A stretch of DNA of 64,000 bases from Immundisolibacterales bacterium. Lineage in GTDB: Bacteria > Pseudomonadota > Gammaproteobacteria > HK1. The stretch covers positions 20,835 to 84,834 of the forward strand of contig JAPOPW010000045.1 of assembly GCA_026712715.1 (NCBI GenBank). Direction: 5' to 3'. The notes below the pieces were generated by a model, which did no database searches, was not told where the DNA came from, and was given only the letters and a program-made list of their open reading frames with translations. Shown in pieces: positions 25,538-35,525 of this stretch (its first letter is position 1; every line of letters begins with the position of its first letter). Position numbers and translations under genes: made by a program.

Positions 25538-26317
25538 GTGACCGTCCACTTCATCGGGGCGGGACCGGGAGATCCCGAGCTCATCACGGTGCGCGGCCGG
25601 CGCCTCATCGAGGCGTGCCGGGTAGTCCTCTATGCGGGCTCCCTCGTTCCGCGCGAGGTGATCGCGTGCGCGCCGGAGGGTGCCCGGGTGCTCGACACCG
25701 CCCCCATGACCCTTGACGAGATCGTCGACGAGATGCGGGCGGCGCACGCGGCGGGAAAGGACGTCGCGCGGGTGCACTCGGGCGACCCGTCCCTCTACGG
25801 GGCGATCGGGGAGCAGATGCGGCGCCTCGACGCACTCGGGATCGCTTACGACGTGCCCCCCGGCGTGCCGGCCTTCGCGGCGGCGGCCGCCGCCCTCGAG
25901 CGCGAGCTCACCCTCCCGGGGGTGAGCCAGACCGTCATCCTGACCCGAACGAGCACCCGGAGCTCGCCCATGCCGGACGGGGAGGAGCTGGCCGGCCTCG
26001 CCCGCACTGGCGCAACCCTCGCCATCCATCTCTCCATCCGGAGCATCGGCGCGGTGTGCGAGACGCTCGCCCCCCTCTACGGCGCGGACTGCCCGGCCGC
26101 GGTGGTGCACCGCGCGAGCTGGCCCGACGAGCGCATCCTCACCGGGACCCTCGCCGACCTCGCGAAGAAGGTGCGCCCCCTCCGCCTCCGGCGCACCGCC
26201 CTCATCCTCGTCGGCCGCGTCCTCGCCGCCGAGACGTTCGACGAGAGCGCCCTTTACGACGCCGCCCACCATCACCTCCTCCGCCCCCGGAAGAAGAAGC
26301 GCCAGGCGGCGGGCTGA
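25538..26317 (+). CDS. cobM: Precorrin-4 C11-methyltransferase
   Basis: About 259 residues starting [20 protein letters not shown], the tetrapyrrole methylase signature. [20 protein letters not shown] and [17 protein letters not shown] identify the CobM/CbiF branch, and the later [14 protein letters not shown] also fits. It methylates C-11 of (cobalt-)precorrin-4. I chose GTG at 25538, which begins at the family N-terminus; the frame is open upstream but encodes only low-complexity sequence. The gap to the fusion gene contains two copies of CGGGTTCGTCCGGCC. Confidence 0.93.
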   Translation: MTVHFIGAGPGDPELITVRGRRLIEACRVVLYAGSLVPREVIACAPEGARVLDTAPMTLDEIVDEMRAAHAAGKDVARVHSGDPSLYGAIGEQMRRLDALGIAYDVPPGVPAFAAAAAALERELTLPGVSQTVILTRTSTRSSPMPDGEELAGLARTGATLAIHLSIRSIGAVCETLAPLYGADCPAAVVHRASWPDERILTGTLADLAKKVRPLRLRRTALILVGRVLAAETFDESALYDAAHHHLLRPRKKKRQAAG

Positions 26318-26479
26318 GCCGGCAAAGGGACCTCGAGTCGGACTATGCTTGTCCGCCGGGGCCGTGCGCGGCACCCATCGACACCGGAGAGGCATCATGT
26401 CGGTCAACACAGCCGCTTGCACCCACGGACGGGGAACGCGAACCCGCGGTCGTCGAAGCCACGTAGGAATCGGGCGACC

Positions 26480-28915
26480 ATGAAATCTCATGTCCGGGTG
26501 GCGGTGATCGGCGGCGGGGTGGTCGGGTGCAGCGTGCTCTATCACCTCACCCGGCTCGGATGGAGCGACGTGATGCTCATCGAGCGCGACGAGCTCACGT
26601 CCGGCTCGACCTGGCACGCCGCCGGCGGCTTCCACACCCTGAACGCGGACACCAACATGGCGGCGCTCCAGGGCTACACCATCCGGCTCTACCGCGAGCT
26701 CGAGGAGCTGACCGGCCAGTCCTGCGGACTGCACCACGTGGGCGGGCTCACCCTCGCATTGGACGCGGACCGCCTCGACTTCCTCAAGGCCGAGCGCGCC
26801 AAGCACCGCTACATGGGGCTCGAGACCGAGATCGTGGGGCCGGACGAGGTCGCCCGGCTCTCCCCGATCACGAACCCGCGGGGACTGCTCGGCGCGCTCT
26901 ACGATCCCCTCGACGGTCACCTAGACCCCTCGGGCACCACTCAGGCGTACGCACGCGGCGCGCGCATGCAAGGGGCGGAAATCGTGCTCCGCAACCCGGT
27001 GCGCGGGCTTTGCCCGCGCGCCGACGGAAGCTGGGACGTGGTGACCGACAAGGGCACGGTCACCGCCGAGCACGTGGTCAACGCGGCGGGGCTGTGGGCG
27101 CGGGAAGTGGGCGAGATGGCGGGCGTCTACCTGCCGTGTCACCCGATGGAGCACCAATACCTCGTGACCGACGATCTTCCCGAGGTGTACGAGCGGGAGG
27201 AGGAGCTGCCCCACTGCATGGACCCGGCCGGCGAGAGCTACCTCCGGCAGGAGGGCCGCGGCCTGGTCATCGGGATGTACGAGCAGCGGTGCGAGCTGTG
27301 GGCGGTGGAGGGTACGCCGGACGATTTCGGACCCGAGCTGCTGCCCGAGAAGATCGATCGCATCGCGGACAAGCTCGACGTCGCGTACGAACGCTATCCG
27401 GTGCTGAAGACGGCCGGGGTCAAGCGCATCATCAGCGGCCCGTTCACCTTCGCGCCGGACGGCAACCCGCTGGTCGGCCCGGTACCCGGCCTTCGCAACT
27501 ACTGGGCGGCGTGCGCGGTGATGGCGGGGTTCAGCCAGGGGGGCGGGGTGGGGCTCGCGCTCGCGGAGTGGATGATCGAGGGCGAGCCCTCGCGCGACAT
27601 CTTCGCGATGGACGTCGCCCGGTTCGGCGACTGGTGCACCCGGCCGTACACCCGGGCGAAGGTGCGGGAGAACTACCAGCGCCGGTTCGCCGTCTCCTAC
27701 CCGAACGAGGAGCTGCCCGCCGCGCGCGGCCTGGTGACGACACCGGCGTACGGGGTGTGGGCGGCGGGCAACGCCGTCTTCGGGGTCGGCTACGGGCTCG
27801 AGCACGTGAACTGGTTCGCGCCGGCGGGCGAGCCCGCGTTCGAGGAGCCGAGCTTTCGGCGGTCGAACGCCTTCGCGCCGGTCGCGGCGGAGTGCCGGGC
27901 GGTGCGCGAGGCGGTCGGCATCAACGAGATCCACAACTTCGGCAAGTACCTCGTCGAAGGGCCCGAGGCGGAAGTCTGGCTGTCGCACCTGATGGCGAAC
28001 CGGATGCCGGAGGTCGGCCGGATCGTGCTGACCCCGATGCTGAGCCCGACGGGCCGGCTCGTCGGCGACTTCACGGTGGCGCGGATCGCCCCGGAACGGT
28101 TCCAGCTCACCGCCTCGTATGCGGCGCAGGCGTTTCACATGCGGTGGTTCGAGGCACACCTGCCGGCGGCGGGCGGCGGCGGCGGTGGCGGAGTGTCGTT
28201 GCGCAACGTCTCGCTCGAGCGCATCGGGTTCCAGATCGCCGGGCCGCGGGCGCGGGACGTGCTGGCCGCGGCGACGTCGGACGACGTCTCGAACCGGGCC
28301 CTCCGCTTTCTCGACGTGCGGGAGATGGAAGTGGGCCTCGTCCCCGCGGTGGTGTGCCGCATCAGCTATACCGGCGATCTCGGCTACGAGATTTACGTGG
28401 ACCCCGTCCACCAGGTCGGCCTGTACCAGGCGCTCGCGGCGGCCGGGGACGGACACGGAATGAAGCCGTTCGGCATGCGGGCGATGATGTCGCTCCGGCT
28501 GGAGAAGTCGTTCGGCGCATGGATGCGGGAGTACCGGCCCGAGTACACCCCGGCCGAGACCGGCCTCGACCGATTCGTCGATCTTCGCAAGAACGAATTC
28601 ATCGGGCGTGATGCCGCGACGCGCGAGCGCGATTCGCCTCCGGGGCGGCGCCTTTGCACCTTCGTGGTCGACGCGCGCGACGCGGACGTCTGGGCGGACG
28701 AGCCGATCTTCGCGGGAGACGAGGTCGTCGGCTTCGTGACCTCGGGCGGCTACGCGCACTGGAGCGAGCAGAGCATCGCCCTCGGGTTTGTGCCGGTCGA
28801 GCTGATGGAGGACGGCGGCGTCGAGTTCACGATCGAGATCCTCGGCGAGCGGCGCGCGGCACGGCTGGTCCACGAGCCGATCCTCGATCCGCGGGGCGAG
28901 CGGATGCGGGGATGA
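26480..28915 (+). CDS. FAD-dependent oxidoreductase + GcvT-type (sarcosine/dimethylglycine dehydrogenase-like)
   Basis: This 811-residue protein has a DAO-type FAD domain at residues 1-~375 (VAVIGGGVVGCSVLYHLTRL; GSTWHAAGG, where His is the covalent flavin site in relatives). A linker domain follows, then a GcvT folate-binding domain from ~430 (VREAVGINEIHNFGKYLVEG; VCRISYTGDLGYEIYVDP) and a GcvT C-terminal domain ending near 805. Such enzymes oxidise N-methylated glycines and pass the one-carbon unit to tetrahydrofolate. It sits inside the cobalamin cluster on the same strand; the reason is not known. The ATG at 26480 is the family start. Confidence 0.88.
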   Translation: MKSHVRVAVIGGGVVGCSVLYHLTRLGWSDVMLIERDELTSGSTWHAAGGFHTLNADTNMAALQGYTIRLYRELEELTGQSCGLHHVGGLTLALDADRLDFLKAERAKHRYMGLETEIVGPDEVARLSPITNPRGLLGALYDPLDGHLDPSGTTQAYARGARMQGAEIVLRNPVRGLCPRADGSWDVVTDKGTVTAEHVVNAAGLWAREVGEMAGVYLPCHPMEHQYLVTDDLPEVYEREEELPHCMDPAGESYLRQEGRGLVIGMYEQRCELWAVEGTPDDFGPELLPEKIDRIADKLDVAYERYPVLKTAGVKRIISGPFTFAPDGNPLVGPVPGLRNYWAACAVMAGFSQGGGVGLALAEWMIEGEPSRDIFAMDVARFGDWCTRPYTRAKVRENYQRRFAVSYPNEELPAARGLVTTPAYGVWAAGNAVFGVGYGLEHVNWFAPAGEPAFEEPSFRRSNAFAPVAAECRAVREAVGINEIHNFGKYLVEGPEAEVWLSHLMANRMPEVGRIVLTPMLSPTGRLVGDFTVARIAPERFQLTASYAAQAFHMRWFEAHLPAAGGGGGGGVSLRNVSLERIGFQIAGPRARDVLAAATSDDVSNRALRFLDVREMEVGLVPAVVCRISYTGDLGYEIYVDPVHQVGLYQALAAAGDGHGMKPFGMRAMMSLRLEKSFGAWMREYRPEYTPAETGLDRFVDLRKNEFIGRDAATRERDSPPGRRLCTFVVDARDADVWADEPIFAGDEVVGFVTSGGYAHWSEQSIALGFVPVELMEDGGVEFTIEILGERRAARLVHEPILDPRGERMRG

Positions 28916-29296
28916 CGGCTATTCACCCTCGTGGCGCGGACGTTATTCCGTTCGTGCCGACCCCGGACCAAGAGACCGCGAGCTGCCCCGCGTCCACTTC
29001 CGGACCGACCTTGCGTCATTCGGATGTGCTGTCGGAGGGAGTGGCGCCGGCAACGACTGTTCACGGACATCCCCCCGCCGGGGTGTGATCACCCGTCTAC
29101 TTCCCGACTCGTTCAGGATGAAGGACTGAACCCGGTGCCTGACGCTGTCCTTTTCGCCCGGTTTGAGGATGATGGAGGGGTGGAGCCGGTTCATGGAGGC
29201 GAGAAGATCGAGTGCTCCGGAGAGGGGGTCGAGCCTCTCCTCGCGCCTTGCGGACGTACTTCAGCGGCGTCGCACCGCACGGCGGAGTGATGGTTG
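28916..29296. other. Intergenic stretch before cysG
   Basis: About 380 bases with no convincing gene. Several short frames on both strands lack domains and ribosome-binding sites. I see no clear promoter or terminator, although GGCGGAG at 29281-29287 could be the cysG ribosome-binding site. Confidence 0.5.
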
Positions 29297-30808
29297 GTGG
29301 AGCAGCTCCCCGTCTTCCTGAATCTGCGCGGCTGGCCGTGCCTGGTGGTGGGGGCGGGGCAGGTCGGGGCCGGCAAGGCCGAGGTGCTTGCGGCGGCCGG
29401 GGGCCGGGTGCGCATCGTCGCTCCCGAGGTCTGCGCGTCCGCGGCGGCGCTTGCCGAGGGCGGATTGGTCGAGCTGCGGCGCGGCCGTTTCGAGGAGTCC
29501 GACCTCGACGGCCGGCACCTCGTCGTCGCGGCGACCGACGACCGGGACCTCAACCGGGGGATCGTTGCGCGGGCCGAGGCGCGCGGCGTCCTCGCGAACA
29601 GCGCCTCGGACGCACGGAGCGGGCATTTCTCGATGCCGGCGATCGTGGACCGCTCGCCGGTGCTCGCGGCCGTCTCGACCGGGGGCGCATCGCCGTCCCT
29701 CGCCCGCTACGTGCGGGCCCGGCTCGAGACGCTCATCCCGCGGTCCTTCGGGCGTCTCGCGGAGCTCGCACGGACGGCCCGGCCGGAGGTCAACGCGCGC
29801 CTTCCCCGGATCTCCGACCGGCGAGCGTTCTGGGATCGGGTCTTCGAAGGCCCGATTGCGGAAATGGCGTTCGCAGGGCGATTCGACGAGGCACGGGCCG
29901 CGCTCGCGGCCGCCCTCGAGGCCACGGTCGAGGCCGCTCGCGACGGCGGCGACGGTGCCACGGCCCCGACCGGGGAGGTGTACCTCGTCGGAGCCGGACC
30001 CGGCGACCCGGACCTCCTCACCTTCCGTGCGATGCGTCTGATGCAGCAGGCGGACGTGGTCGTGTACGACCGCCTCGTTTCTCCGGGGGTGCTCGAACTC
30101 GTGCGGCGCGACGCGGAGAAGATCTACGCGGGGAAGCGGCGGTCCGAGCATGCGCTGGCGCAGCCCGACATCAACCGCCTGCTCGTCCGCCTCGCCCGCG
30201 AAGGCCGCCGGGTGCTGCGCCTCAAGGGCGGCGATCCGTTCATCTTCGGGCGGGGCGGCGAGGAGATCGCCACCCTCGCCGACGAGCGTATTCCGTTCCA
30301 GGTGGTGCCGGGCGTGACTGCGGCGGCGGGGTGCGCGGCATACGCGGGGATACCCCTCACCCACCGCGACCACGCGCACGCCTGCACCTTCGTCACCGGC
30401 AACCTCAAGGACGGACATGTCGCCCTCGACTGGCCGGCGGTGGCGCGACCGGGCCAGACGATCGTCATCTACATGGGGCTCGTCGGCCTTCGCGAGATCT
30501 GCGCGGGACTCGTCGAGCACGGGCTTGACCCGGCCACTCCCGCCGCGCTCGTCGAGCAGGGAACGACTGAACGCCAACGGGTCATCGAGGGCACTCTCGA
30601 TACCCTCGCCGACCGGGTGGATGGCGCGGGCGTGAAGCCCCCTACCCTCGTGATCGTGGGGGATGTCGTTCGCCTCCGCGGCAAGCTCGACTGGTTTCGG
30701 CCCGACGCGGCCGCATCGGGCGGCGCGCCCCGGCGCGCCCACGCGACCCTCGCCCATGCGGGATCGGGGGCGGAGCCTCCGCCGGAGCACGGCCGCCGCT
30801 CAGAGTGA
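29297..30808 (+). CDS. cysG: Siroheme synthase CysG (dehydrogenase/ferrochelatase + uroporphyrinogen methyltransferase)
   Basis: About 503 residues in the classic CysG arrangement. Residues 1-~150 form the NAD-binding precorrin-2 dehydrogenase (LPVFLNLRGWPCLVVGAGQV), and the dimerisation region follows to ~210. Residues ~215-470 are the SUMT domain (YLVGAGPGDPDLLTFRAMRL; RLKGGDPFIFGRGGEE). It turns uroporphyrinogen III into precorrin-2 and sirohydrochlorin, the substrate of CbiX, so it feeds the cobalamin pathway as well as siroheme. The start is GTG 29297 or TTG 29294. A ~40-residue tail after the SUMT domain is low-complexity. Confidence 0.94.
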   Translation: MEQLPVFLNLRGWPCLVVGAGQVGAGKAEVLAAAGGRVRIVAPEVCASAAALAEGGLVELRRGRFEESDLDGRHLVVAATDDRDLNRGIVARAEARGVLANSASDARSGHFSMPAIVDRSPVLAAVSTGGASPSLARYVRARLETLIPRSFGRLAELARTARPEVNARLPRISDRRAFWDRVFEGPIAEMAFAGRFDEARAALAAALEATVEAARDGGDGATAPTGEVYLVGAGPGDPDLLTFRAMRLMQQADVVVYDRLVSPGVLELVRRDAEKIYAGKRRSEHALAQPDINRLLVRLAREGRRVLRLKGGDPFIFGRGGEEIATLADERIPFQVVPGVTAAAGCAAYAGIPLTHRDHAHACTFVTGNLKDGHVALDWPAVARPGQTIVIYMGLVGLREICAGLVEHGLDPATPAALVEQGTTERQRVIEGTLDTLADRVDGAGVKPPTLVIVGDVVRLRGKLDWFRPDAAASGGAPRRAHATLAHAGSGAEPPPEHGRRSE

Positions 30809-31087
30809 GAGATCCTGTATACGCGCAAGGCTCCGGGACGGCGATGAAGCAATCCGAAATGGGACGCACGGCGGGAGCACTTCATTCCGGGAGCGCGGGC
30901 TTCCAGACCGCGAAGGAGCGAGGGTCTGCCATCGTCCACGGAGGGCGGCGCCCGCGCTCGCCGGAGGCCGGCCGTCCCGGAACGTCTCCCAGTCGCGATC
31001 TGTGCCTCTTGCGCAAGCACGAATGGAATCGCGTTTGGAACCTGGCGCCGAAAATTGCTCCGGCCAGGCGGGTTTCGGAGACGGGCG
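30809..31087. other. Intergenic stretch between convergent cysG and cobK
   Basis: About 280 bases between convergent genes. It holds a 17-base GGGAGCGCGGGCTTCCA sequence at 30889-30905, the reverse complement of part of the REP-like element at 38394-38418. No gene and no clear terminator is seen. Confidence 0.55.
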
Positions 31088-31855
31088 TTACCGCTTCCGG
31101 ACGTGCGCTTCCACCCATGCCCTGGCCGCTGCGACCGTCTCCACCCGCTCGCCCGATGGCGGGGGCGGACGGGCGATCATGACGACCGGGAGTCCGAGGG
31201 CTCGCGCGGCCTCGAGCTTCGCCTTCGCGGCCGTGCCGCCACTGTTCTTCGACACGACGACGTCGATCCCTCGCGACTCGAGCAGGCTCCGTTCGGCGTC
31301 GTAGTCGAACGGACCCCGATCGAGCACGACCTCGAAGCGCGTCCCGTCGAGCGCGATGGGGGGAGGCTCGACCGCGCGCACCACGAACGCGACACCTTCT
31401 ACCTTTATATAAGGCGCGAGTTCCTGACTCCCGACCGTAAGCAGCGCCCGCTTCCCCAGGCCCGGAAGCGCGACTGCGGCGCTTGCGGCATCCGGCACCT
31501 CGATCCAGCGGTCCCCGGATTGACGGGTCCAGGGAGGCCGATGGAGCACGAGCCGCGGCACCGCCGTGCGCTCGCACGCGGCCGCCGCGTGCGCCGAAAT
31601 GACGTCCGCGTACGGATGGGTCGCGTCGACCACGAGACCGGTACCTGTCTCGCGAAGGTACGACTCGAGCCCTTCGGCGCCACCGAACCCACCCGTACGC
31701 ACGCCAACCGGGACCGAAACCGGTTGCCGCGTACGACCGGCGAGCGAATACGTGGTCTTGATTGTCGGGTCGCCGGCAAGCAAACGCGCGAGTTCCACCG
31801 CCTCGCGCGTTCCGCCGAGGAGAAGCAAGCGCGCTACCACCGAATCGAACCCCAT
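31088..31855 (-). CDS. cobK: Precorrin-6A reductase
   Basis: About 255 residues. RLLLLGGTREAVELARLLAG is the NADPH-binding N-terminus of CobK/CbiJ, followed by LVVDATHPYADVISAHAAAA and RALLTVGSQELAPYI. The C-terminal half has VVSKNSGGTAAKAKLEAARA, diagnostic of the family. It reduces (cobalt-)precorrin-6A to 6B. The ATG at 31855 follows GGGG and gives the normal family start; an upstream in-frame start at 31936 adds a non-conserved tail. It lies downstream of cbiD on the same strand. Confidence 0.93.
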   Translation of the reverse strand: MGFDSVVARLLLLGGTREAVELARLLAGDPTIKTTYSLAGRTRQPVSVPVGVRTGGFGGAEGLESYLRETGTGLVVDATHPYADVISAHAAAACERTAVPRLVLHRPPWTRQSGDRWIEVPDAASAAVALPGLGKRALLTVGSQELAPYIKVEGVAFVVRAVEPPPIALDGTRFEVVLDRGPFDYDAERSLLESRGIDVVVSKNSGGTAAKAKLEAARALGLPVVMIARPPPPSGERVETVAAARAWVEAHVRKR

Positions 31856-31982
31856 TTGACCCCGCGATCTGGCGATGCGCCGGTCCTTGTCACCCGTGCC
31901 GCCGAGTTCACTCCCTTCGTGCCTCGCTCGGCGCAAGCATCTCCGCTCGCGGCCCCGTCAGCTCTCGACCGTCAACCGCGAT

Positions 31983-33068
31983 TCAGTCGCCGGTCCGGGC
32001 GCGGATGCTCCCGTCCCGGCCGACGATGACGACTTCGACCTCCGCCGCGCGGCGCGTGACTTCGAGTGCCGTGTCCCGCGCCGCATCGGCGACCGCCTTG
32101 GCGAGCGGCACCCCGGCATCCTCGGCCAGCGAGAGCACTTCTCCGGCCGAGCTTGCGGCGCGGATCCGACTTTGCAAGTGGACATCCGCCCCGCAGTTCG
32201 CAGCCCGCTCCGCGAGCCGTTCCGGATCGACCTGGCTGCGGGCCGAGTGCAGGTCGAGGTGACCTTCCGCGAGCTTCGAGATCTTCGCGAAGCCGCCACC
32301 GATCGTGACCCGCGGAACCGGGTGCCGGCGAAGGTACTTGAGTAGCCCGCCCGCAAAGTCGCCCATGTCGAGCATTGCCTCCAGAGGGAGCCCGTGAAGT
32401 CTCCGGACCGCGTCTTCCGAGGTACGGCCGGTGCACCCCGCGACGTGCCGGAGACCCATCGCTCGCGCAATATCCACCCCGCTGTGGATCGAGTGAATCC
32501 ACGCCGAGCACGAATACGGGATGACGACCCCGGTGGTCCCGAGGATCGAAAGGCCGCCGACGATTCCGAGACGCGGGTTCCAGGTCTTCTCGGCCAGCCG
32601 TTCGCCGTCGCGCACCCCTATCTCGACGACCACGTCACCCGGCGCGCCATGCGCGGCGGCAACCTCCGCCACCGTTTCCCGCATCATCCGCCGCGGCACC
32701 GGGTTGATGGCCGGCTCCCCCACCGCAACCGGAAGCCCCGGCCGGGTCACCGTCCCCACCCCCGGCCCCGCCCGGAACACGACGCCGGTGCCCGAAGCGC
32801 CCTCGCGCACCGTCGAGATGACGAGCGCAAGGTGCGTCACGTCCGGGTCGTCGCCCGCGTCCTTGACGATCCCCGCCCGCGCGAACCCCGCCCCAATCTC
32901 CTCCGTCGCAAGCACAAACGAAGGCCGCTGCCCCTTCGGCAACTCGATCGCCACCGGGTCCGGAAACTCCCCCGACAACAACGCCGTATACGCCGCCCGG
33001 GTCGCCGCCGTCGCGCACGCCCCCGTCGTCCACCCCCGCCGCAGCCGTTCTCCCGTGGGCACTGCCAT
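31983..33068 (-). CDS. cbiD: Cobalt-precorrin-5B C1-methyltransferase
   Basis: This 361-residue protein has the CbiD N-terminal signature RRGWTTGACATAATRAAYTA. It also has AINPVPRRMMRETVAEVAAA, GIVGGLSILGTTGVVIPYS and AWIHSIHSGVDIARAMGLRH. CbiD methylates C-1 in the early-cobalt pathway and is not homologous to CobF, so it marks this cluster as anaerobic-type. It is followed by cobK on the minus strand and points away from the AT-rich insert. Confidence 0.95.
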   Translation of the reverse strand: MAVPTGERLRRGWTTGACATAATRAAYTALLSGEFPDPVAIELPKGQRPSFVLATEEIGAGFARAGIVKDAGDDPDVTHLALVISTVREGASGTGVVFRAGPGVGTVTRPGLPVAVGEPAINPVPRRMMRETVAEVAAAHGAPGDVVVEIGVRDGERLAEKTWNPRLGIVGGLSILGTTGVVIPYSCSAWIHSIHSGVDIARAMGLRHVAGCTGRTSEDAVRRLHGLPLEAMLDMGDFAGGLLKYLRRHPVPRVTIGGGFAKISKLAEGHLDLHSARSQVDPERLAERAANCGADVHLQSRIRAASSAGEVLSLAEDAGVPLAKAVADAARDTALEVTRRAAEVEVVIVGRDGSIRARTGD

Positions 33069-33951
33069 CCCTCGATTCTAGCCACTTCCACCGACCTTCC
33101 CGGCGCCGAAGGCGGCGACACAATCTGTTCACGCGAACGCGCGAGGAGAATGCGCGTGGCCCTTCAACCCTTGAACCGGAAGCTGCTATACCTCGCTCGA
33201 ACCCCGATTCGACTCGCGCAAGGCATAAAGAAACACACGCATCACCCGCCGGTTTTCCGCGTTCGTTCGAGTCTGCGGTGCCGGACTCCGCGTGTCCCCC
33301 AAGTTCACGTGGCATGTGCCGTCCGGCCTTGGCCCGCACCCGACTCGTTACCCTGTTCCTGCCCCCCCGTCGAAGCACACCCGCTCCAGCATGCCCACGC
33401 GAACATTAACTTGACAATTCTAAGCCACCATGATTCGATCATAAGCCACACACATCACTATGAGCTTCTAACAAAACTCCAGAATGTATTTAATAGTCCG
33501 AATAGCTTCTTCGAACTATCCTCGGGGCTCCATCCTCACCATGTGCGAGCGGCGTTTTTTTGTATTTCTACATGTAATCCTGCATTATATGCATTATGTC
33601 AAATACACCGAATCCCCGCGACCGACCGGTTCATCATATGCCAGTCCCATTCTGCGCTTGACACTGGGGTCGGAACGAAGCGGTACTAGATCGTCGCAAC
33701 CTTCACAAAAGTTCCATCAACCAGCATGTGACGAGATGCTGACTGAAGGGTTGGTCACGTCCGGAGGTCTTGGTGAACTATTCCTCGCCGCGCGTATTCG
33801 GAGAACTCGGGCCAATGTCCCCGGCAGAACGTGGAATCCGGTCACTCCGGACCCAGTCCGCCAGGGCACCCAGCTTCAATTTCGGTCGAACCTGAAGTAG
33901 CCGCCTACCGGCTGTAAATCAAACAACTCACTCAATTGAAGAAACAATGCC
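33069..33951. other. AT-richer non-coding stretch at the edge of an insert
   Basis: Base composition drops sharply from about 33.4 kb compared with the cobalamin genes. Short open frames exist but none has a recognisable domain or good initiation site. A G-C run followed by seven T's (GAGCGGCGTTTTTTT, near 33547) may be a weak terminator. The promoter for the two small-insert genes downstream is presumably within the last 300 bases but is not obvious. Confidence 0.5.
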
Positions 33952-34098
33952 ATGAAATTCTCCAGGAACCCGCTCCGTAAACTGCTTCTCCTTGTCCTCG
34001 CCTCGACGTTTCTCTACGTCGCTCCCATCGGTACGACAGATGATACGGAAGCGTCAGCGAATCCCTGTCCAAACCGGCAATGCCGACCAGATCGCTAG
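33952..34098 (+). CDS. Small exported Cys-containing peptide, unknown function
   Basis: This 48-residue predicted peptide has a basic start (MKFSRNPLRK), a hydrophobic core (LLLLVLASTFLYVAP) and a short acidic-to-Cys tail (TTDDTEASANPCPNRQC). This is a signal peptide plus a mature segment of about 20 residues with two cysteines. Its 3' end overlaps the following membrane-protein gene by 19 bases when the first ATG of that gene is used. Codon use is less GC-biased than in the cob genes. I do not recognise a family; the CDS is inferred from its signal peptide and overlap. Confidence 0.5.
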   Translation: MKFSRNPLRKLLLLVLASTFLYVAPIGTTDDTEASANPCPNRQCRPDR

Positions 34099-35525
34099 AT
34101 TCCGAAGGCCAATATGCCATGGGATACTGGATTTCCGGAACTGTCTGTGCAGTCTTCATCTATGCAACCCAGCTATTTCTCTTCGGTAGCGGCGCCAAAC
34201 GTCGTTCTACAGCCAACCTCACGAGCTTTTTCCCACCCAGCGAATATATGAAGAACGACCAACGGGCTTTTATCACCTGCATCACGCCCTTTCCACTGAC
34301 CATAGCGTTCATCGGAATACTCTCTCTAGACAAGTCCTTCTCAACTCTCTATACCAAGTACCTCTCCACTCACTGTGATCTCGGCCCATTGTTGTCATCA
34401 GCTCTATCAACAGCCGCAAGCGTCAAGATTGAGTCGCTGCCGCCCGCTTATTTTCCAATCTTGACGGTGGTGATGATCATAGCGTTCTTTGGGTGGCATC
34501 TAAAGGCAATATTTCGACGAGTTGAAGCCACCGTATTATCCGTGTCAGGAATCGAAACAAGAATTCACGAACAAGTCTCTTCTTTCGCCTCCAAAGTATT
34601 GGAATTCAACAACAACAATTATGTGGAAGTCATCAAAACGATAACGGCGCACAAGAAAATTGACTGTGTCCCACTAGCAGACGAGTTGGAGCGCTCTCCA
34701 GCCGACCAAAAGCTCGCCTACCAACTCATGCATCTCACAAGGAAAGATGTTGGAAAATTGGGCATATATTGCTCTCTCCTTGAATTCACCAACGAAATCT
34801 TTGGACTCGAGAAGAACGATGTCGCCGACCTCACGGAAGGTAGCAGGCGGTGGATCTTCGAGCTGATCAGCGCCTGCGTTATCTACATCGTCGTTGCGAC
34901 TTTGTACGGCCTCTTGGCGCACAAGGGTTCGGGGTATTTTAGCGAACTGGGATTTCCGTGGCCCCGTGAGGACGAGATTGAAGTTCATATGCGGGACGTG
35001 TTCTTTTTCTCAGCTTCGGTAGTCCTTCCCGCTATTTTGGGAATAGCCTATTTTTCCAACCAAAGGTATTCCGACGACTACCAGGAGCGGAAGGCGCTGT
35101 GCATGCTGTTCGCTGTAGTGCTAGTCGTCAGCTTTTTTCTCCTAGTGCTATATCAACTCATATTTTCATTGGAAATCCTTGCCGATCAAGTCAAGGAGGA
35201 CTCGGGACCCGTGGGTATGGAAGGAACCAACGGAGACAAGGAAAGGGAAGTTTTTGGCTTTTGCGAGTTTTTCTATTCGTTACTTTATGCGTTGGTCCCG
35301 AGCCTGGTGGTGCTTACTACCGTAATGATTGGCCCACGAGGAAAGCGTACCGGCGAAAAGGTGGTAGCTGGTACGCTGGTTTTTGGACTTGGGCTCTTTA
35401 TTGCGCAATATGTTTACGAGTCCTTGTGCGCAGAAGGCATGAAGTTTTGGCTGCATCAGTGTGTGATGGGAGCTCTTCTCGGATGTACGAGTTTGTCACT
35501 CAAGGCGGTGTTCTTTCCACGGTGA
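34080..35525 (+). CDS. Multi-pass membrane protein of unknown family
   Basis: This 481-residue protein has about nine hydrophobic segments. Three lie at the N-terminus (near residues 15-35, 63-83 and 120-142) and six after residue 260 (including ISACVIYIVVATLYGLLA, FFFSASVVLPAILGIAYF and LCMLFAVVLVVSFFLLVLYQ). Between them is a soluble helical region of about 110 residues (RIHEQVSSFASKVLEF; LAYQLMHLTRKDVGKLGI). No catalytic or transport motif is recognised. The start may be ATG 34080 or 34119. It sits in AT-richer DNA that interrupts the cobalamin cluster, which suggests horizontal gain. Function not assigned. Confidence 0.7.
   Translation: MPTRSLDSEGQYAMGYWISGTVCAVFIYATQLFLFGSGAKRRSTANLTSFFPPSEYMKNDQRAFITCITPFPLTIAFIGILSLDKSFSTLYTKYLSTHCDLGPLLSSALSTAASVKIESLPPAYFPILTVVMIIAFFGWHLKAIFRRVEATVLSVSGIETRIHEQVSSFASKVLEFNNNNYVEVIKTITAHKKIDCVPLADELERSPADQKLAYQLMHLTRKDVGKLGIYCSLLEFTNEIFGLEKNDVADLTEGSRRWIFELISACVIYIVVATLYGLLAHKGSGYFSELGFPWPREDEIEVHMRDVFFFSASVVLPAILGIAYFSNQRYSDDYQERKALCMLFAVVLVVSFFLLVLYQLIFSLEILADQVKEDSGPVGMEGTNGDKEREVFGFCEFFYSLLYALVPSLVVLTTVMIGPRGKRTGEKVVAGTLVFGLGLFIAQYVYESLCAEGMKFWLHQCVMGALLGCTSLSLKAVFFPR

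Noticed and set aside
28943..29194. An 83-residue minus-strand frame between the GcvT-type gene and cysG.
   Set aside because: No family resemblance and no initiation signal; may be a decayed repeat but cannot be supported.
33484..33900. A 138-residue plus-strand frame in the AT-rich insert.
   Set aside because: No domain, no ribosome-binding site, and no codon bias; probably non-coding.
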